NCBI GenBank assembly: GCA_000827495.1
Contig: KN817548.1
Span: 139,301 to 203,300 of the forward strand
Direction: 5' to 3'
Source: Hypholoma sublateritium FD-334 SS-4
Taxonomy: Eukaryota; Basidiomycota; Agaricomycetes; Agaricales; Strophariaceae
Length of the DNA stretch: 64,000 nucleotides
In this document: in pieces, positions 47,383 to 58,898 of the stretch
Numbering within the stretch: the first letter of the stretch is position 1
How the letters are laid out: the number at the start of each line of letters is the position of its first letter
Notes under the pieces: generated by a model
Database searches by the model: none
The model's input: only the letters and a program-made list of their open reading frames with translations
Told to the model about the DNA's origin: nothing
Program-made: the position numbers and the translations under genes

Positions 47383-48258
47383 ATGTTGTTCAACAAAACC
47401 TTGGTTGCATTGATCCTCGCGACCGTTCTCTCAGCTTGCAATGCCATCCCAGTAAGAGTCTCCCTCGCTCTCGTCTTGTACTCGTATTTAGCCGAATACT
47501 AGGTTGTTCCTGGCGAAGCCGGCGCTGTCGTGGCTCGAGACACAACCCCTGTAGTGGCCACGGAGATAGCTCAGCCCGACGTACACCACCATCACCACGG
47601 CCACCACCACAAGAACGCACCTCGCGCTGAGACCACGGTCGAAGATCCAGATGCGCACCGCCACCGCCATGGTCACCACCACAAGAACGCACCTCGCGCT
47701 GAAGTCACGGTCGACGAGCCAGACGTACGCCACCATCACCACGACCACCACCACAAGAACGCGCCCCGTGCTGAAGCCGCGACCGATGTTGAACCTGACG
47801 TGCGCCACCACCGCCATGACCACCACCACAAGAACGCGCCTCGCGCTGAAGCCACGACGGACGTTGAACCCGACGTGCACCACCACCACGATCACCACCA
47901 CCACAAGAACGCACCTCGCGCTGAAGTCACGGCTGATGTCCACCACCACCACGGCCACCACGACAAAAATGCACCTCGCGCTGAAGTCACGGTCGACGAG
48001 CCAGACGTACGCCACCATCACCACGACCACCACCACAAGAACGCACCTCGTGCTGAAGCCGCGACCGATGTTGAACCCGACGTGCGCCACCACCACCACC
48101 ACCACCACCACAAGAACGCGCCTCGCGCTGAAGTCGCAGCCGAAGAGTCCGACCTGCACCACCATCACCACGACCACCACCACAAGAATGCCCCTCGCAG
48201 TGAAGTCACGGCTGATGTCCACCACCACCACCACCACCACGGCCACCACCACGAGTGA
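47383..48258 (+). CDS. Secreted histidine-rich tandem-repeat protein
   Basis: Two exons (47383-47451, 47503-48258) give 274 aa. The signal peptide MLFNKTLVALILATVLSACNA ends at the intron. After a short leader the protein is almost wholly built of repeats: a spacer such as EVTVDEPDVR, a block of 7-8 His with one Asp or Gly (HHHHDHHH), then a fixed KNAPRAE. There are nine such units (eight KNAPRAE, one KNAPRSE) and a last His block ending GHHHE. The mature part has no Cys. Dense His implies binding of zinc, copper or nickel outside the cell or in the vacuole. Fixed 'NAPR' may be a cleavage or binding site; no KR or RR Kex2 site is seen. I know no named family with this layout. Confidence 0.8.
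47581..48255 (+). repeat. Coding minisatellite of the His-rich protein
   Basis: Imperfect tandem units of roughly 60-80 bp built on cac codons and an aagaacgc[ac]cc block. Units 3-4 (about 47700-47850) and 7-8 (about 47976-48125) are nearly identical, which points to a later duplication of a two-unit block. The reverse strand is also open because cac reads as gtg; that frame is a shadow. Confidence 0.8.
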
Positions 48259-50452
48259 ATGGACGGCCTTTACGCGTCTTCTAAGATGTTTTTTCGTTCC
48301 TTATTTCCTCTGAAAAAATCTGTGTTGTATATGTAGCTGACTCGTTGATTTTCGCCCGAGTATTTCGATGCACGGACAAAATTCGGCGGCCACGGACACA
48401 CTATCGCTTTTTGGATGCACCGAAAATGATCTTAAAAACAATTGTATACTTGTAAATTGTCGAATACATACTCTGATTTCGTGGTTGGAAAATTTAGACT
48501 GTTTTTTGCAGTCGAACACGTTACACACCATGCACTCAAACGTGATTTGTCTAAATATGGATACAACATTACTATTCCTGTTATTGTGCGACAAGGCACT
48601 CAGCGATTATTATAGACCAGTGGCAGTGCACATGGGAAACTGGCGCCGATGATATTAATAGAACAATGGTGGGAGGTAAATGTACAATAATAGACGACGG
48701 AACGGATTGGGACTACACGATGCTACTTAGTCGTATGGGCAGTCAAACAAACCATTGGCACTCGAGTCGACTCAATCCTTACGCATTGAGTCACTCAACT
48801 GCGACCTGTTATAGCGCCAATATTGGACTAACTTGATCCTGTTTGGAGATAGGGTAGAAGTAAAAACGAGTACTTGGCAGACGTCCGTCGTTGGAAGCCG
48901 TAATACAAGATGATATTTCCGACATAATTTTTGAGTGCATAATTTTATCTTTCCTTTTTCTAGAAAAAAGGAACTCGGCACTCTCGATGATTTCTAGTTC
49001 GAAAGCAGTTGAAAAGTACGCCATGTATCCATCGAAAGAACTCTCGGAAATAAACATCACGCCACAACCCCAGTGTTCTTCGCATGGACCAAATTTGGCT
49101 TGTAGATGAAGTAGGATGCAGGAGAGACTGACATATTGTTTAGAAATCGTCGAGGACATCGCGCGATTATCGCAAACTGACACTGCAAAGGAGTATTTTG
49201 AGAAACAGCATTCAAACGACGCACTCAGGCCCATCATGACTTGAATTTATGTGGCTCGCTTTCCAGTGAGCTTCATTCCTTGAGGCCTTGTCACCCCATA
49301 GTAAGTACTATAAGTATACGCCTCTTTGATTTCTCTGTATGAGTATACTATATGCTGTGCGGAACAGAAAAATAGGGTATGTTCATTAATTTAAAATCCT
49401 TCAGCTTCATTACAGATTTCATAAAACGTTCAACGTTCAACGTTCAACGTTTATTTAATGTCAACCTTCAAGTCAATCTCCAAAGCCTCAGTCAAGCAAT
49501 GGTGACTCGGCCCGGGCCCCGATCATCGGGGGCGTGCGCGTGACTGTTAGTATTACAGCGTGCGCACGCTGGCGCACGCTGTGTTTTGAATCCCGTCGAG
49601 GAGCCCAAGGAACCGAGTTTACCACTTAACTGCTCCTAATTTCGAACCCAATTCGAAACTTCCATCACAAATGGACAATCCGAAACATGCGCCGCCACGT
49701 TTCCGAACCCCCCCCCCCCACCCCCTTATTCTCGCCTACACGAGGGATCCGGTCCTGTGCACATCCCAAGCAATGCAGAGGGAATGAATCGGAACACTAC
49801 ATATCACAATATGAGAGGCCGGTTCCCGCCGAACGTACTCCAACACTACTCTCAATGCAGCGGATTCGAGGAGCGTTAGAGGGGGGGGCGGGCCAGTTTT
49901 ACGTGCGATGGAACTAAATTTCAATTGCGGGTCGATTTGGGGATGGGCCTGGAGGAATCAGAACCGGGCCAAAGCTAGTTCCGCCCACACGGCGAAACCG
50001 AAGAAACAAGCAACGCACTCCCCGGACAGTGTGGCTGCTGCCATAGGAATTAATCCTGTATCGAAGAAGAAAGAGTTCATGGAGAGGATACATCACGAGA
50101 GCTTTGAAAGTTGTGAGTGTCAAGCGCGCATCTTAATTCTATGAAATGTCGAAATGGTGTGTCTCTTCTGGCCTTTATATTTAGGCGCCTAATGACATCC
50201 AACCAGATCAGGGATTGCGTCGAAAATCGCCTTGTGTTGGCTTAAACATACTACATATTCTGTGCTTGTAATTACCGAAGAAATCTTCAGACACAAGTTC
50301 CGTGTCGTGGGATGGATGACTATGCGTTCAAGCCTGGGCTGAAATCTACCCGACTAGCCTTTTGTCGGCTCTGCGAAAATCATCCATACGATCGAGTCTG
50401 AATTACCTCCTGACCGACATACTCATCCCCTGATTATAGGGGAGGCTGCAAG
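48259..50452. other. Long spacer, no gene recognised
   Basis: About 2.2 kb without a supported gene. It includes the short tandem repeat at 49425-49451, a run of C around 49708-49719, and a palindrome gcgtgcgcacgc near 49560. Short frames lack motifs. Confidence 0.4.
49425..49451. repeat. Short tandem repeat, 7-bp unit
   Basis: Unit gttcaac repeated about 3.7 times. Confidence 0.8.
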
Positions 50453-50460
50453 GTATAAAA
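50453..50460 (+). promoter_or_regulatory. TATA box of the GH5 glucanase gene
   Basis: gtataaaa lies about 55 bases before the ATG at 50515. Confidence 0.6.
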
Positions 50461-50514
50461 GCGAGAGGAAACCCGTTAAGCAGCGTCATTGCACACTTAT
50501 CTAGGTTCTCCGCG

Positions 50515-52199
50515 ATGGGTTACTTCCTTGGTGCTTTCCTCGCTTTCTTCGCTCTTGCTTCGGTCATTCCTGGCCTCTTTGCGTTGGACTTCGGGTTCTC
50601 ATACGGAAAGGAGAAGGTTCGCGGCGTCAATCTTGGTGGCTGGCTAGTCATCGAGGTATGTTATTCAAGTCTGTCAAGGACGTCTTATAACATCTTTTCA
50701 TTGCATATCTGGCAGTCCTTCACCACCCCCTCTGTGTTTGATAACACGAACGACAACCGTGTCGTCGACGAGTACACTTTCGGCTTGTATCAGAATAAGG
50801 ACGTGGGCTACAAAGCGCTCAAGCAACACTGGGAGACATTCATCACCGAACAGGACTTCGCCGACATCGCCGCTGCCGGGTGCGTGGCGTGCCCCTCTGT
50901 TCTCTGATTAACATTGACTGTTCTGTTTTGGCCAGGCTCAACCATGTCAGGATCCCCATCGGACACTGGATACTCGACGTTGCCCCCGACGAACCTTACA
51001 TCACTGGACAGCTGCCTTACCTCCTCAAGGCCGTTGAATGGGCGGAGAAGTACGGCTTGCACATCATCATCGCACTCTATGGTACCAAACGTGGCTGATG
51101 TACCGTCGAAGTGTGCTAACGCAAACCTTGGTGTAGGCGCACCTGGCAGCCAGAATGGATTCATCAACTCGGGCCACTTCCGCGATGCTGCGTACTGGCA
51201 CACCAACTCCACCAACGTCGCACGCACAAACGAGCTCATGAAGTCCCTGACCGCCATGTTTGCGGAGAAGACAGACGTCGTCTCTGTGATTCAGATCATC
51301 AACGAGTGCGTGCATTTTTCACCTTTGCGTCCAGGGCGAAGCTGATTGAATGACCTATTTCTGCCATTTAGAGCTGCAGGGTTCCGGAAAGCCATTTTGA
51401 ACCCGGGTCTTTTGGCTGTGCTCAAACAGGTACGTTGTCCCCGCTTTTTCAAAAAGTATACAGCAAGCTGACCTTCGCGTAGTATTACTACAATGCCTAC
51501 GATTTCATCAGGTGAGTCTACCACAAATTTCGTTGCTCTCGTGACTGACGAAACATTTTTTGCAGAAACCCTTTACCAGGCAAGAAGCGTAGTAACTTTA
51601 TGGTTATGCTGCACGACGGATTCCAGCACTTAAGTTACTGGGATAATTTCATGCCCAGCTCCGAATACGAAGGCGTCATGATGGATACCCATATCTACCA
51701 GATGTTCAACGACCACGTAAACCTTTCGTCAATCTTCCGTTCGACAAACCACTGATATGCGACCATTTGACAGGATGCACGCATGACATACGTAGAGCAC
51801 ATCCAGCGCGCCTGCCAGAATGCGTCCATCATGGCGCAATCCCCCATTCCGCTTACCATCATCGGCGAGTGGACAGCGACGAACAACGACTGCGGTCCTC
51901 ACTTGCTCGGCCGCTTCCAGGGCTCGCGATACGACGGCACCCTGAACGGTACGACCGCTGTGGGCACCTGCGTGGGCTTGACGGGCAGCGCAGCGACGTT
52001 CAGCCCGGAATACAAAGAGTTCATGAGGCAGTACTGGGAAGCGCAGACACAGTCGTACGAGCGCGGCGGGGCAGGCTGGGTCATGTGGACCTGGAAGATG
52101 GAGAACGCGGACGAGTGGTCCTACCAGGCTGGCCTCGCGAATGGGTGGATCCCGCAAGACCCCACCGACTATAAATACCCCAACATCTGTGGGCAGTGA
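50515..52199 (+). CDS. Exo-beta-1,3-glucanase, GH5 family
   Basis: Eight exons (50515-50655, 50716-50879, 50936-51081, 51137-51305, 51372-51429, 51483-51511, 51566-51716, 51774-52199) give 427 aa. Secreted enzyme that trims beta-1,3-glucan in the fungal wall. Signal peptide: MGYFLGAFLAFFALASVIPGL. GH5_9-type motifs: VRGVNLGGWLV, then LNHVRIPIGHWI, IIIALYGAPGSQNG, the acid/base Glu in QIINE, MMDTHIYQMF, and nucleophile Glu in IIGEWTATNNDC; the end has GWVMWTWKMENADEWSYQ. After the acid/base Glu the expected Pro is Ala (NEAAGF) at the exon 4/5 junction. Otherwise the gene looks intact. Confidence 0.88.
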
Positions 52200-52526
52200 T
52201 TTGGATACCCTGGAGTTTTTCCTTTTCCTGCCGCGCTATTATTTTATTCATGACCTTTACGATTTACGACTCGATATGATGATAGACCTATTACATATAC
52301 ATACCTTCAATCATATACCCTCAGCTTCAAGTTGCAGATTCCGCTTCGGAGATGTTGTTCGGCCATGCTCAAAAAGCGTGCTGATATGAGTCTTTATATG
52401 GAAATTCCCCACGCAGGGCCGGGCGTGTACATACTGTGGCATGAAAGACTCTCGTTCGTCACCAACACCTCCGTCTCCTGGCCTTCTTCCTCCTCCCCCG
52501 ACGCGCTGCGGCGTCATTTGACTGGG

Positions 52527-55500
52527 ATGGACACGGCAACTCGGGAATCTTTAGAGACCGAACCTGTCAACGTACGCGACCGTTCTCGAGAACGAGCCGG
52601 CATAATTCCCTCACGCATACAAAAATCGATCATCGGCTGTCTTAATTCTGTTATACACCACTCTACTTTCTTTCGAGTTCATGCTACAGCTTTCACGGTT
52701 ATACCCCTCATCTTTGCGGGCATCTTCTATGCATCAAACGGACGCTTTCACATCAGCTTTCTGGATTCTTTGTTCCTATGCTACTCTGCTATGACAGTTA
52801 CGGGTCTCTCCACAATTAATCTCTCTACGCTCACTACATGGCAGCAATTTATTCTATATTTCCTAATGACAATCGTGAGTAGCTATTTGGGTGGCGGTCA
52901 GTGCAGTTTTTAACCAAATGGCAGGGCGATATCACTATCGTTTCGTGGATAATGGTTCTAGTAAGAAAGTACGGCCCCTTGTTGTCTATCCGCAATTATA
53001 GGCCTTATTTTATTTTTATTTTGCAATAGGCGCTTCTTTGCGACTCACTGTAAATACGTCGTTGCAAAGCGTCGGAAGCGCCCTCTACATGCCATGTCAC
53101 TTCGCTCCGAGTCAAGGGCATCTTTTTTGAAAAGCATTTCAGCCCCGATTGGTGCAGCTTTCAAACAGCAGGAGCCAACGCCACGGCAGAGTAGAAATAG
53201 CCCTTCCAATAGCCCTTCCAATAGCCCTTCCCTGCCTCAAACCACCCCCACTGTTCAATCCGTCGGTCCCACACCGTCAACTACGTTCAGTAAAACTACC
53301 CTCCGTAACTCCCTCCACGGTACCAAAGAGCCTGTACAAGAAGCTCCTAACCTCTTTTTATCCCAAGTCTTTTCCTCTTCTCCTCAATCTGCACACGAAG
53401 AGCTACCTCCTGTCAACGATCATGACCCGCTCTCATTTCGCTCACCGACGTCAGACCGGCTACGTTCGCCTCAGATCGGATTCGCGTTGTCCACCACTAT
53501 ATCTCCAAGAGTGGCCCATTACCATCCTATGATGACAAATCGAAGTAAGTTTTGAGTTCAGTCCTTATAAGTATACCCTAATGTTAGGGATATTCATAGA
53601 TGGCCAAGTAATTATTCGACGTGGAGCAACCATGATCAGGAGTGATGTGCACAACCACGAGCACACGAAAGACCAGAAATTTGGCGGCTTTCCTGGACCT
53701 TTTCAACTCATTCGCAGGCTCTTCAGGCGAGCGGCTCCAGGGGCCCATGACAAGTTAGATCGGACCATGACGATGGATACATACACGACACTCCATTCCC
53801 AGTCGGTCCCGTGGCTGAATTTTGATGGGCTAGTAGTTGGACGAAACTCGGATTTCCACACAGAATCGCTAACAGACGGAGAACTTGAGGACGTTGGAGG
53901 AGCAGAGTATCGGGCGCTGAAGCTATTGAGTATTCTCGTTCCATCGGTGGGTCCCACTCTTTCAAAGACTTCGTATCTGATACATTTTGCTTTAAGTATT
54001 TTGTTCTATGTCAACTCTTCTCTGTGTTGCTATTTTTACCCTGGCTGTCGACTACTCACGCATACGACGGAGTTTTTGAAGCGCAATTTCGATTGGTATC
54101 CAAGCCCTGGTAAACCTTTATTGCGTTGCCTGGTATATGACTTTCCTTAAAGTCTGTAGGTTCGCATTCTTCCAGGTTATGGGAGCTTACACCGGCGGTG
54201 GCCTTTCTCTTGTTGATCTGTGAGTGACGACCAGAAGTGCTAGTGGTAAGGTGTTAACATAATATCTGATCTTGTGTGCAGGGGAATGGTTCCTTTCTCA
54301 AATGCGTATCTAATGATTGGTACGCTGGTTCAACTTGAACGGTACTTGCCGATGATATCGACACTCATTCACTCAAAGTGGCACTTATTTTTGTGATACT
54401 GGCCGGAAACCATGCTTTGGTGAGTGTGCCCCCTGATTCAATATCAGTTATTGATTCATGACTGGTCCAGCCTATATTGTACGTTGTTTATTGTACTTTC
54501 TTGCTCAATGAAGTTTAGCATCCGCTATAGCTTACGCCTTATCATGTATGAATAATACTTGTCATCTCTTTTGCGACATGCATAGCTCACCGCTACGAAT
54601 AGTTGGCTGGCTTCCAAATTCCTTCCTGGCGACTCCGAGCTTCAGCAGGCACTCTCGTTCCTCCTCGACCATCCTCGAAGGTATTCAATCCACCTTCTTT
54701 CGGGGACATCAATAGCTCACACCGAATTCATAATAGATGTTTCTTATATCTGTTCGTCATCTCAAATTGGCTGTACTCTCTGGCTGATATGTTTTTCAGA
54801 TTCCCAAGTCATCAGACATGGTTTCTCGTCATATGTCTTGTCCTATTCAGCACCATAGAATGGGTTGCGTTCCTCGTCCTGAGTAATACTGGCTTCGTTA
54901 TATATGGACAGCGCGACCCATGACTGATATACTCATGTCTAAATTAGACATAGGCCTCCCGGCATACGAGGCCATTCCTACAGGCCCCCGGATTATCGCA
55001 GGTTTCTTCCAGGGTCTGGCAGCTCGTGCATCTGGATTTGCAATTACGCCCATTGCAAGCCTGGCGCCTGCGCTTCAGTGAGCAATTTTCGGAATGATTC
55101 ATGCGCAATATTCTGAACTTTTTTGTCCTTTAGGTTTCTATATGTGGTCATGATGTATATTGCAGTAAGCTCTCTTCGTTTTTTAAGGATATGCATTACT
55201 TATCTCACCGCTCTTAGGTGTATCCTGTCAGTTCGGGTTTTACTACATTTTTTAAAAGTGTTTGAACGTGCGCTCTATTTATAGGTCGCTTTGAGTATAC
55301 GCTCAACCAACGTGTAAGTTGCATTCGTCTTGTTTGGCCTAGAAACACTGTCTGATTCTCAAGGTCAGGTACGAAGAACGCTCTCTTGGTATCTTCGAAG
55401 CACCGCCAGATGATGAGGACGAAGAACCAGAAGGCCTCGATAAAATCAAGTCGAGAAGCGAGCGCGTGGGCCGGTATCTCGGCTGGCATCTGCACCGCCA

Positions 55501-56058
55501 ACTATCGATAGGCAAGTGTACATTCTGCGTTTTTGCGAAGGGTGTAACTTGTTAATATGAGCCGGCGTCCAGACATATGGTGGCTAGTATGGGCTGTGTT
55601 CATAGTGGCAATCATCGAACGGGGGAAACTGCTCGACCAATCGATGAAGTGGTTCGATCTTTTCCGCGTCTTGTTTGAACTGGTCTCTGCATTTGGCGGG
55701 ATTGGACTTAGTCTCGGGCTCCCAACGGTACGAGTCTGTTCTTTTCACACCCGTTGAAAGTTATTTTATGATTCTTTCTTTCTAGGATAATTTTTCGTTC
55801 TCGGGAGCTCTTCACCCTCTATCTAAGCTCGTTGTTATTGTTATCATGTAAGCAGTGGCCGTCTGCTGAAATCACCTCATTAAACTTGACATCTTTCAAA
55901 TTAGGGTGAGAGGTCGGCATAGAGGGCTGCCAGTTGCTGTAGATCGAGCCGTAGTTCTTCCCAGCGAATTGGTCACAGACCAAAACAAGGAGTCGAATGA
56001 GAAAATAAACGGGCAGGCAGATGACCAAACACTTCCTGCGTTACATACACCAGCCTAA
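52527..56058 (+). CDS. Trk-type potassium transporter
   Basis: Multi-exon plasma-membrane cation transporter of the fungal Trk/HKT group; not all junctions were solved. Start MDTATRESLETEP. M1-P-M2 pieces: FTVIPLIFAGIFYASNGRF, then SLFLCYSAMTVTGLSTINLS (first pore loop with TGL). A long cytosolic Ser/Pro-rich loop runs from about 53090 to 53880. Later segments read GAYTGGGLSLVDLGMVPFSNAYLMI, LIFVILAGNHAL, WFLVICLVLFSTIEWVAFLVL, GPRIIAGFFQGLAARASGFAI and IWWLVWAVFIVAIIERG, then FELVSAFGGIGLSLGLPT (last pore loop). The C-terminus (SKLVVIVIMVRGRHRGLP) matches the usual Trk end. No obvious break. Confidence 0.82.
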
Positions 56059-56242
56059 TATTATCATCTGCAACTCGAAAACTGATGATACAGTACTCGT
56101 TCGAAATTACATCTCCGACACTGTAAAACAAACGCTAAGATAAGTGAATACACAGAAATCTCTGAGAATATTGTAGTCAGTGCATGTTACACTGTTGCAG
56201 AGGACCAGCTCCGCCGACAACCTTTCCAGAATCCAGCTAAGA
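56059..56242. other. Short spacer between convergent genes
   Basis: Between the Trk stop and the stop of caspase copy C. No feature seen. Confidence 0.4.
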
Positions 56243-57720
56243 TCACGCCGAAGTCTGTCCGATTCGTCGCTGAATCACAGTCAAGGTGATCGATCCCCAG
56301 CGGCCAGTGGAAGTTCCTCGCGCTGGAAGAGGTAAGTTGTGCGACCCTCGACTCCTCGTGAACAGTGGTTCCTCCCGAACAACATTTTGCAAATCCACTG
56401 GGTTTTCAAAAAAAAATAGAAACAGCTTGAAAAAGCCAGCCTCCATGTCGTTGTCTTTGCCCACATAGAAATCGAAGGGGTTTACGTTTGACCCTGCGCC
56501 GACTCCGTAGCCTATGGTCATGGACTTTCCTTGCGGGGGCCATACGACCTCTGGATCCGGCCCAGATACAATATGTGGGAAGCTGCGTGCTAGATTTGCA
56601 TATCATCAGGTGGCTAAACGGGCCAAGATTAAAATTTTGTAACTTACTGATTGTGAAATTGGTGTTGTCAAAATATAATAGAACGGGGAAAAGGATTTCA
56701 CCTTCGCTTTTGGTATTGTTGGTCACTTCGAAGCCATAAATTGGTTGTTCGTCATCAGGGTCATCTGAAGCCTTCACGTCGATGTTGATCACATTATTTC
56801 GACATAGATCGAGAGTATTGTCCACTTTGACGACGCGTGGGTGGCCAAAACTCGTGTCCCGTACTTCGAAAAATGAGACAGAGATATTATCAATCGAATC
56901 TTCCAGGGTGTCGCTGGTCCGTTTGAGGTGATGGTAGTAATGACCAAGGCCCGTCAAGACGTAGGTGAGGTCTTCCGTGGTGTTAGGAACAACATGGCGC
57001 TTGAGCTTGAGGGCGAGTTCGGCACATTTCCCAATTAAATCGCGGTCCACGACTTCAACGCGAAGCTGCTTTTCGGAGGAACTATCGACTGAAAGAGCGA
57101 TATGAGCCTCACGGCGATCGTGCTCCAAAATACATAGATCTAGCACTTCGATACGAGATCGGAGGTCTTCTTGTTCGACAAAAACTTTGAAATGTTGAGA
57201 AGCCGACTTTGTAAGTAATGCAACAGCGTTGGGGTGTTCTTCAAGGGACAGAATACCGTTTTTCAGGCAGATAAGCGAGATGTGTGGGAAGACCTTTGTT
57301 ATTTCGACGGTCGCGATTGGAATCTTCTGGTGGTCCTCCAATCTGCTCTTGTAAACGGTGAACTGGTCGCCTTTGCAAAAACCATGAACTTCTCCACCCT
57401 TTAGGGTCAATTTGGTTTGTCTGATACTTAAGTTGAAGAAACTCTTGATCTTCGGTGAAGTGTAACCTTGGAAGATAGGTCGTGTCTCGGAATAAAATCC
57501 TTCGCATTGGGGACTTTGCCTGGACCAAAAGATGTTGCAGAGCAGTACAAAATTCCAAATTCGCGCAGAGATCAATTTCTCCGCTGACCCTTTAATTTCC
57601 TTCTGCAGGCGATCAATGATCTGGGAGCACATAATGTGGTTGGGCCCGAGGGTGTTGAGAAGCTTGAGTAGAGCTTGAGTGAAGTACCCCCGATTGTACC
57701 GAGTTCGTGCACACTGGACT
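56243..57720 (-). pseudogene. Caspase-family copy C, N-terminal half deleted
   Basis: C-terminal exons are intact and phase-consistent: 57589 to about 57700 (partial), 56648-57519 and 56243-56589, with RGYFTQALLKLLNTLGPN, QSPQCEGFYSETRPIFQGY, VHGFCKGDQFTVY, FPVLLYFDNTNF, MTIGYGVGAGS and GFFKLFLFF. The parts holding FYAGHG and DCCHSAS are missing. From about 57720 outward, the DNA matches the far upstream regions of copies B and D, so a deletion has joined upstream DNA to the middle of the gene. The remaining frame is open, so a catalytically dead C-terminal product is possible. Confidence 0.75.
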
Positions 57721-58898
57721 CGGAAAGGTGACATAACGATCTAATATTTGATTGCAATAGACAGTAACTGCGGTAGGAGACTCACCTGATTCACAACAAT
57801 CGTACTTCTGAGGCATTGCGCACGACCCGTGTCACTTCGAACATAACTTGGAGGCAACATGAATGCGACGTGCTTACCTCGTGGACCAGAAATTCAATCT
57901 GGGCCGATCTTTCAAATTGGTGTGGGATCGCAGCGAGTGGAAGAGATTTCATATCCGTGATGTCACCTTGGTGTGCTTTCGTGTAAATTTGTCCTATCGT
58001 TTTGCATTCCGCTGTGATGATTCTATGAATATACATACGCTGAGTTGGGCGAGTGAATGGCTGGCGATCTTTGGCATACGCGGACTGTGCAAGTAATGTG
58101 CGGCGACAAGGTGCGTTGGCCTCATTGTTAGTACCCCGGGCGCCTCTTGTCATTTCCCAGGACATAAACAAGGTTTGAGCGAGGGCGTCAATTTGCGGCG
58201 TAACTTGGGTGCGTGGTATTCATCTCGCAGGAACTAATCCTAGGCCGTGGATACACGTTGAATAGAAGCTGGAAAGAAGTCATGGAAGCGGTGGAAGGGG
58301 CGATGCTAGTTCAGTGCGGGTCACCCTCAGGAGCTACCTAGTGGTGGAAAAACTTGTCTCTGAATCTTCACGCGAGAATGAGCGTCACCGCTGGCAGCTA
58401 AGGTTGTTACGGTCAATTTCTGGAATATCGCTATAGGTCGCTGTTCGGCGCGCAGACTGGCGCATACAGGCGAGTGGTGGTACGCTCGAGAACGAGAGGA
58501 CGAGACTGATGCTGCGATGGCGGCTGCAAAAATCCTCGCACACACAGTTACAAAAGCGGCAATATTTTCCCACAAGCGCTTCCTTCAACTGGACAAGTCG
58601 TTCGCTGCTCGATAAATATGAAATCGATACAAAATCGATAGCGCAGGCCATTAATGCATATATCAGCTTAATCATATCATTTGGAGTTCGATAATCCCCA
58701 GTAACCAGGTAATTACATACCCGATTCCATAGAATGCTATGTCGCCACTGGCAGAGCATGATACTTACACGGAAATCCCGACATGTTTGGAAAAACTACC
58801 TCACACATATATAATACACGGAAATCGAAGAACAAGCACCAAGTACTATTATGCGATATTGCAGCTCTACCGATGGACCTTTCGAAATGCGATTGAGG
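57721..58898 (-). other. Duplicated upstream region of caspase copy C
   Basis: 57790-58110 aligns with about 62200-62600 and partly with 33700-34200; 58180-58420 aligns with about 62650-62910. Includes the minus-strand gtgagtctcc donor-like site near 57778-57787. No complete gene. Confidence 0.5.

Noticed and set aside
47488..48252. Long minus-strand frame over the His-rich gene (Val-rich)
   Set aside because: It is the reverse reading of cac codons, which gives gtg; there is no start context, and the plus strand has a signal peptide, intron and TATA box.
47581..48255. Regular repeats that could suggest a CRISPR array
   Set aside because: The repeats are codons of an open frame with coding-type variation, in a eukaryotic genome.
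49550..49585. Palindrome gcgtgcgcacgc with nearby gcgcacgct copies
   Set aside because: Short and isolated; no adjoining gene feature or second copy that would support a defined site.
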